The notes beneath the pieces were generated by a model that ran no database searches, was not told the DNA's origin, and saw only the letters and a list, made by a program, of their open reading frames with translations. Made by a program: the position numbers and the translations under genes. From Dissophora ornata (lineage: Eukaryota; Mortierellomycota; Mortierellomycetes; Mortierellales; Mortierellaceae): DNA of 10,134 bases. Of the stretch, positions 7,101 to 10,134 are shown one piece after another; within the stretch, counting starts at the first letter, position 1; every line of letters begins with the position of its first letter. The DNA is taken from NCBI GenBank assembly GCA_025201705.1, contig MU617263.1, positions 7,366 through 17,499 of the forward strand, written 5' to 3'.

Positions 7101-9480
7101 CCTCGGCGTTGATCCTGGGTGGTGTGCGGCAAGTCAGGACGTCCGGGTGCGAAATTACGACATTCGTAGCGGGAAGGGAATCAAAATAAGGCATCAATCC
7201 AGCTATGAGGCAAAGTGTCAAGAGCTTATTAGTCTCCAGCTTTATGACAGATGAACTAGGCTCTGACACTCTTTTATACTCTTTATCATGATTCTTTACC
7301 TCTGAATCCAGAACCAAAGATGGTGATCTCGGTGCCTCCAAGCATGTCGCCAACATCCGGAATGATTTTATTGATCTTGGGTGCGATAAGAGCATCGTTC
7401 CACGACCTTGACCTTGCTGGCGCGAATCCAGAGTTGTTGCTGCTAAGTCTTGAATCAGTCACAGAGGAGGCATGGCTGTGGCTGGACCCTGTATAGCCTA
7501 CCCCTGGGCCTTGACCTGCAATAGGTGGTCGGCTGCTTTGGCTGCCGTAGGACTCTTCTAATGTGTGCTGCCGTTGCCGAGATGCGTCTGCATTCATAGC
7601 AGTCGGTTCATGGACGCGAGGGATATGCTCAGAAGGATACTGTCGAGTATTGCTATAAGACGGAAAGGACTGCGACTGAGGAGCAGGATGAAGGCGTCCA
7701 GAAGAGTAAGGTTGCGAATGGCTGTATTCGTCAAACGTGTCATCTGGTATAGAGTCTGGCTCTTCTGAATAAAATGATTGCCCCATGAGCATGGCGGGGG
7801 GTGCCCCGGTGGCCGCCTCCTCTTCATTGCGAAGCGAGCGCGTCTTAACATCGCCCTTGTCTTCGCTAAACGATGCCATGCTCTTGTTCTTATGATTTCC
7901 TGTGAATAAGATGTCCTTTGTCCTGCATGAGCCAACACGAATCTTTTGGCCATTAAGATACTGCATCAGGCTGAACTTGAAACTGAAGAGAGCAGACATG
8001 AGAGCGAATAAAACGAATAAGTTATATGCGTCTCTTGTCTAAACATATGATACAGGAGGCAAATGGTGGTAATTGCAAAGTGAACGTACAAATAACGGTC
8101 GTTGTTGCCTCGCTTGTCATGATGCGTTGAGGAGCACAAAACTTTAGCCATCACTGTGGAGGTGCCATGCGTGAAATCAGCGATGTGATCAGAGACGCAA
8201 AATTGGAGGATTTGCCCAGGATCAACGCTGTCGCTCTGTCCAGCCTTGGACGGTACGCCCCCTCCATTCGATGGCTTGCGCACCTTGCCTTCGACCTATA
8301 AAAATATTTTTCAGTCAACAGCTATGCTAAGCTCCCTCAACCCTCAACCCTTGACGGTAATCGGTGACTGAACCTTATGTTTGCTAGCCCTTACCTTATG
8401 ACAGCACTCTGGACACGCCTGAACAATGGCCTCGGAGCTCGCGAGGTGGACTGTCACTTCCAGATAGAAGTGGCTCTCAGGATCACCCGCCAACACCGCT
8501 GGAATATCCTGTGGTTGGCTCGGTGCTGCAGGATCCTGGCCCGTTGAGGTCGATGCTGTCGTTGCTGTTGAGGTGCTGTCAGCGTGGGTGCCAGCTGCAG
8601 CAGTAGTGTCGGTCTGTCTGGCCTTCTGATGACCTTGGATCATCCTTCGTGGCAGAATTAGCGACATGGGACTCTTAAAAGGTTCACCTGCGGCTGATTT
8701 CAAATCGAGTTTGATTAAGAATTGCTGACCCGTCCTGAAAGAGTTTGTATCCTGATTCCGTTTATGAAATGTAGCCACTGAGAGCTGATATTGTCCTGAG
8801 GAAATAGTGACGACGGATGACTGTGGCGGGCCCCTATTGAACGAGAAGATCAAAATACATATCCCGGGTGAGTACATTGGGCAGATCCTCCAGCACCAAA
8901 CGCCCAATTGCCCAAAAGTGTATTTGTATATATTTCAGAAAGACAACAGAGTAGACCCTTTTTTCAGGCAAGGGAGGGGGCGAAAATAAACGGAGCGAGT
9001 GATTTGCAGTGAGGGAGGGGGCGGGGTTGTGCGTGTTGCATATATCCTGCCTGTGTTGCTGTGGAGCAGAGGGGCTGACGACGGGCGATTTGTTTGGTGT
9101 TGCGGGCTGAATGTATTTTTGTCCACAAGCACAAGGCGCAGGCGAGGCGGTCCAAGAAACTCAAAATGGCCCTGTGCTTGCACAGAATCTTCCAGCGCTG
9201 TTTCTTTTTGGACCAAAGGCCAAGACAATGAAAACATCTGCCTTGAGCTTGAAAATGTGCTGAACAGAGAGACAATACCAAATGTGTCGTACCTAAACGC
9301 GACAGTGCTGCCGCCGCTGTTTGTCCTGCTTGGGCGACCATTGCTGTGGTGCCCACTGCCGTGTTGGCTGTGGCTATATTCGACACTATCCATGGATCCG
9401 GCCGCACCTGTTCTCGTCGCCCCAGAAGCCGATGGCGCTTGCTGCTGTTGTTCGTCTGGGAGAGAGGCCTCGCTCATCAT
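4140..9480 (-). CDS. Spt23/Mga2-like IPT-ankyrin transcription factor fused to Crz1-type zinc fingers (1493 aa)
   Basis: Six exons join in frame: 9480-9293, 8833-8395, 8295-8090, 7982-7300, 7202-6420 and 6322-4140. The last four introns are 97-107 nt, GT-AG; intron 1 is 459 nt and less certain. Residues 64-302 form an Spt23/Mga2-type DNA-binding region: QFLIKLDL (100-107), FYLEVTVHL (185-193), CPECC (203-207), and ILQFCVSDHIADFTHG in exon 3 matching the family's FDC..IIDFS.G block, then STHHDKR. A low-complexity insert sits at 134-175. An IPT/TIG domain follows (about 479-566; PDVGDMLGGTEITIFGSGF), then two ankyrin repeats (about 728-800; TMLHLAVILE and TALHYAAWIG), a Ser/His/Pro-rich linker with basic RAKKAR (850-855), and three zinc fingers: C1205/C1210/H1223/H1227, C1235/C1238/H1251/H1255, and C1263/C1266/H1279/C1288. 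Finger 3 ends H-x8-C as in Crz1. An acidic segment (about 1444-1471) follows. No membrane anchor is visible, unlike yeast Spt23/Mga2, which are released from the ER to activate lipid-desaturation genes. Likely a nuclear regulator; targets unknown. The Met pair at 9480/9477 is the first ATG in this frame after the upstream stop. Confidence 0.9.
8834..9292 (-). other. Long first intron of the transcription-factor gene
   Basis: Boundaries were chosen because AG/GTACGA at 9293/9292 and TTCAATAG/GGG at 8834/8833 join in frame (Arg63) to the Spt23/Mga2-like region. At 459 nt it is over four times longer than the other introns. It contains a duplicated CGCCCCCTCCCT on the gene strand (8982-8971 and 9023-9012). 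The exon 1 frame stays open to 8935, so a longer exon 1 or an extra small exon inside cannot be excluded. Confidence 0.55.
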
Positions 9481-9540
9481 CGGACTCGTGACAAGAAAGC
9501 CCTGCTCTTGATGTGGGAGGATGAACTCGTGGGCCGGTGC

Positions 9541-9690
9541 TTCAAGCTAAAAGTAAGCAAAACGAATGGTTGGGGGGAAATGGTCAGGGTCATGCAACAC
9601 GGAGCAGACAACAGACAGCCAAGACCAGCTAGAAAGTGGGCGTTAGGTAACGGGGATGGCCAGCGCCGATAAACAACACACCGCGTGCAT
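9541..9690 (-). other. Possible additional upstream exon/intron of the transcription-factor gene
   Basis: The frame of the Met at 9480 continues upstream for 22 sense codons (LEAPAHEFILPHQ...) to a TAG that is itself the end of a good acceptor, TTTGCTTACTTTTAG (ending 9547). An ATG with ACACC context at 9690-9688, followed by codons for His and Ala and then a GTGTGT donor (9681), would splice to 9546 in frame across a 135-nt intron, adding 25 N-terminal residues. This is an alternative start model; the residues look protein-like but have no family match I can name. Confidence 0.3.
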
Positions 9691-10134
9691 GGTGTTTGTG
9701 AGAATTGCTGGCGAAGGGGGGTGAGCACGTCCACCAGTAAGAGGTGGGCAGAAAGGCGATGTGGGCCAAGGATCGGGAGAAAGGGTCCCTGGCTGACGTA
9801 AAGACAGAAAACAGAATCTTCCTTGAACTTTTCTCCCTCCGCCTTCCGCCTCTGTCAATTTATTGCATCCCGTAGCTTCGCCGCGTTGGTTGGTTATGGT
9901 AGTCATGGTCCACGTATGTCCATGGTACAATCATGCCAACAGTGTCTAGCCGTTGGAGGCATGGTGACTAGTTATTGCGGGCATCATGCTGTGATCACTG
10001 GTACCATCATGCTATCATGCGGTCGACTCGACCCGCCTCGGCAAGCTTCGCCTCACTTTCTGCTCGACAGAAAAGGGTCAAGCACCGCAGGACGTACAAT
10101 GGAAACGATGGAAGTAACACACACACAACACAAA
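9691..10134 (-). promoter_or_regulatory. Upstream region of the transcription-factor gene
   Basis: No supported gene lies here. On the gene strand it holds TTACGTCA (9801-9794), a CRE/ATF-type bZIP site, and pyrimidine-rich tracts near 9725-9785 that could mark the transcription start region. ATCATGC (plus strand) occurs four times, at 9930, 9983, 10006 and 10014; two of these sit in a longer near-repeat, GGTACMATCATGCY (9924-9937 and 10000-10013). The far end is an AC-rich run. Regulatory meaning is inferred from position only. Confidence 0.4.

Noticed and set aside
8999..9511. 170-codon plus-strand frame
   Set aside because: It lies antisense to exon 1 and intron 1 of the transcription factor and shows no protein-family features.

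Overview
The window looks like nuclear DNA from a filamentous fungus. GT-AG introns of about 100 nt interrupt the coding regions, and the main protein carries the Spt23/Mga2-type DNA-binding region known from fungi. Long Ser/His/Pro-rich linkers and the overall texture fit an early-diverging lineage such as Mucoromycota/Mortierellomycota, but that placement is inference.

Layout. 1-540 holds no supported gene. 547-683 is a tandem duplication. A TATA box (864-870) and a leader intron precede a small cysteine-rich, probably secreted protein (1216-1488). Right after it comes a decayed copy of the 3' end of 28S rRNA (about 1498-2000), then a repeat-rich spacer with a 14-bp tandem array (2171-2284) and related inverted motifs. 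A cofilin/ADF-like gene follows (2589-3413, three exons), whose second intron has lost its GT donor. A second decayed 28S 3'-end copy (about 3531-3972) lies in the same orientation as the first. The right 60% is one minus-strand gene (coding span 9480-4140, six exons, 1493 aa predicted) with its upstream region.

The main gene is the most notable item. Its exons join in frame to give an Spt23/Mga2-like DNA-binding region, an IPT/TIG domain and two ankyrin repeats, followed by three C2H2-type zinc fingers of Crz1 (calcineurin-responsive) style. Yeast Spt23/Mga2 end in a membrane anchor; none is visible here. Ankyrin repeat 2 and the fingers lie in one uninterrupted exon, so the fusion is read directly and does not depend on gene prediction.

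The left 4 kb looks like accessory sequence: rRNA-derived relics, repeats, a possibly decaying cofilin paralog and a small secreted protein. The two 28S relics share several changes relative to conserved eukaryotic 28S, so they probably descend from one already displaced ancestor. No operon-like relation exists between the genes; the two plus-strand genes and the minus-strand gene converge around 3.4-4.1 kb.
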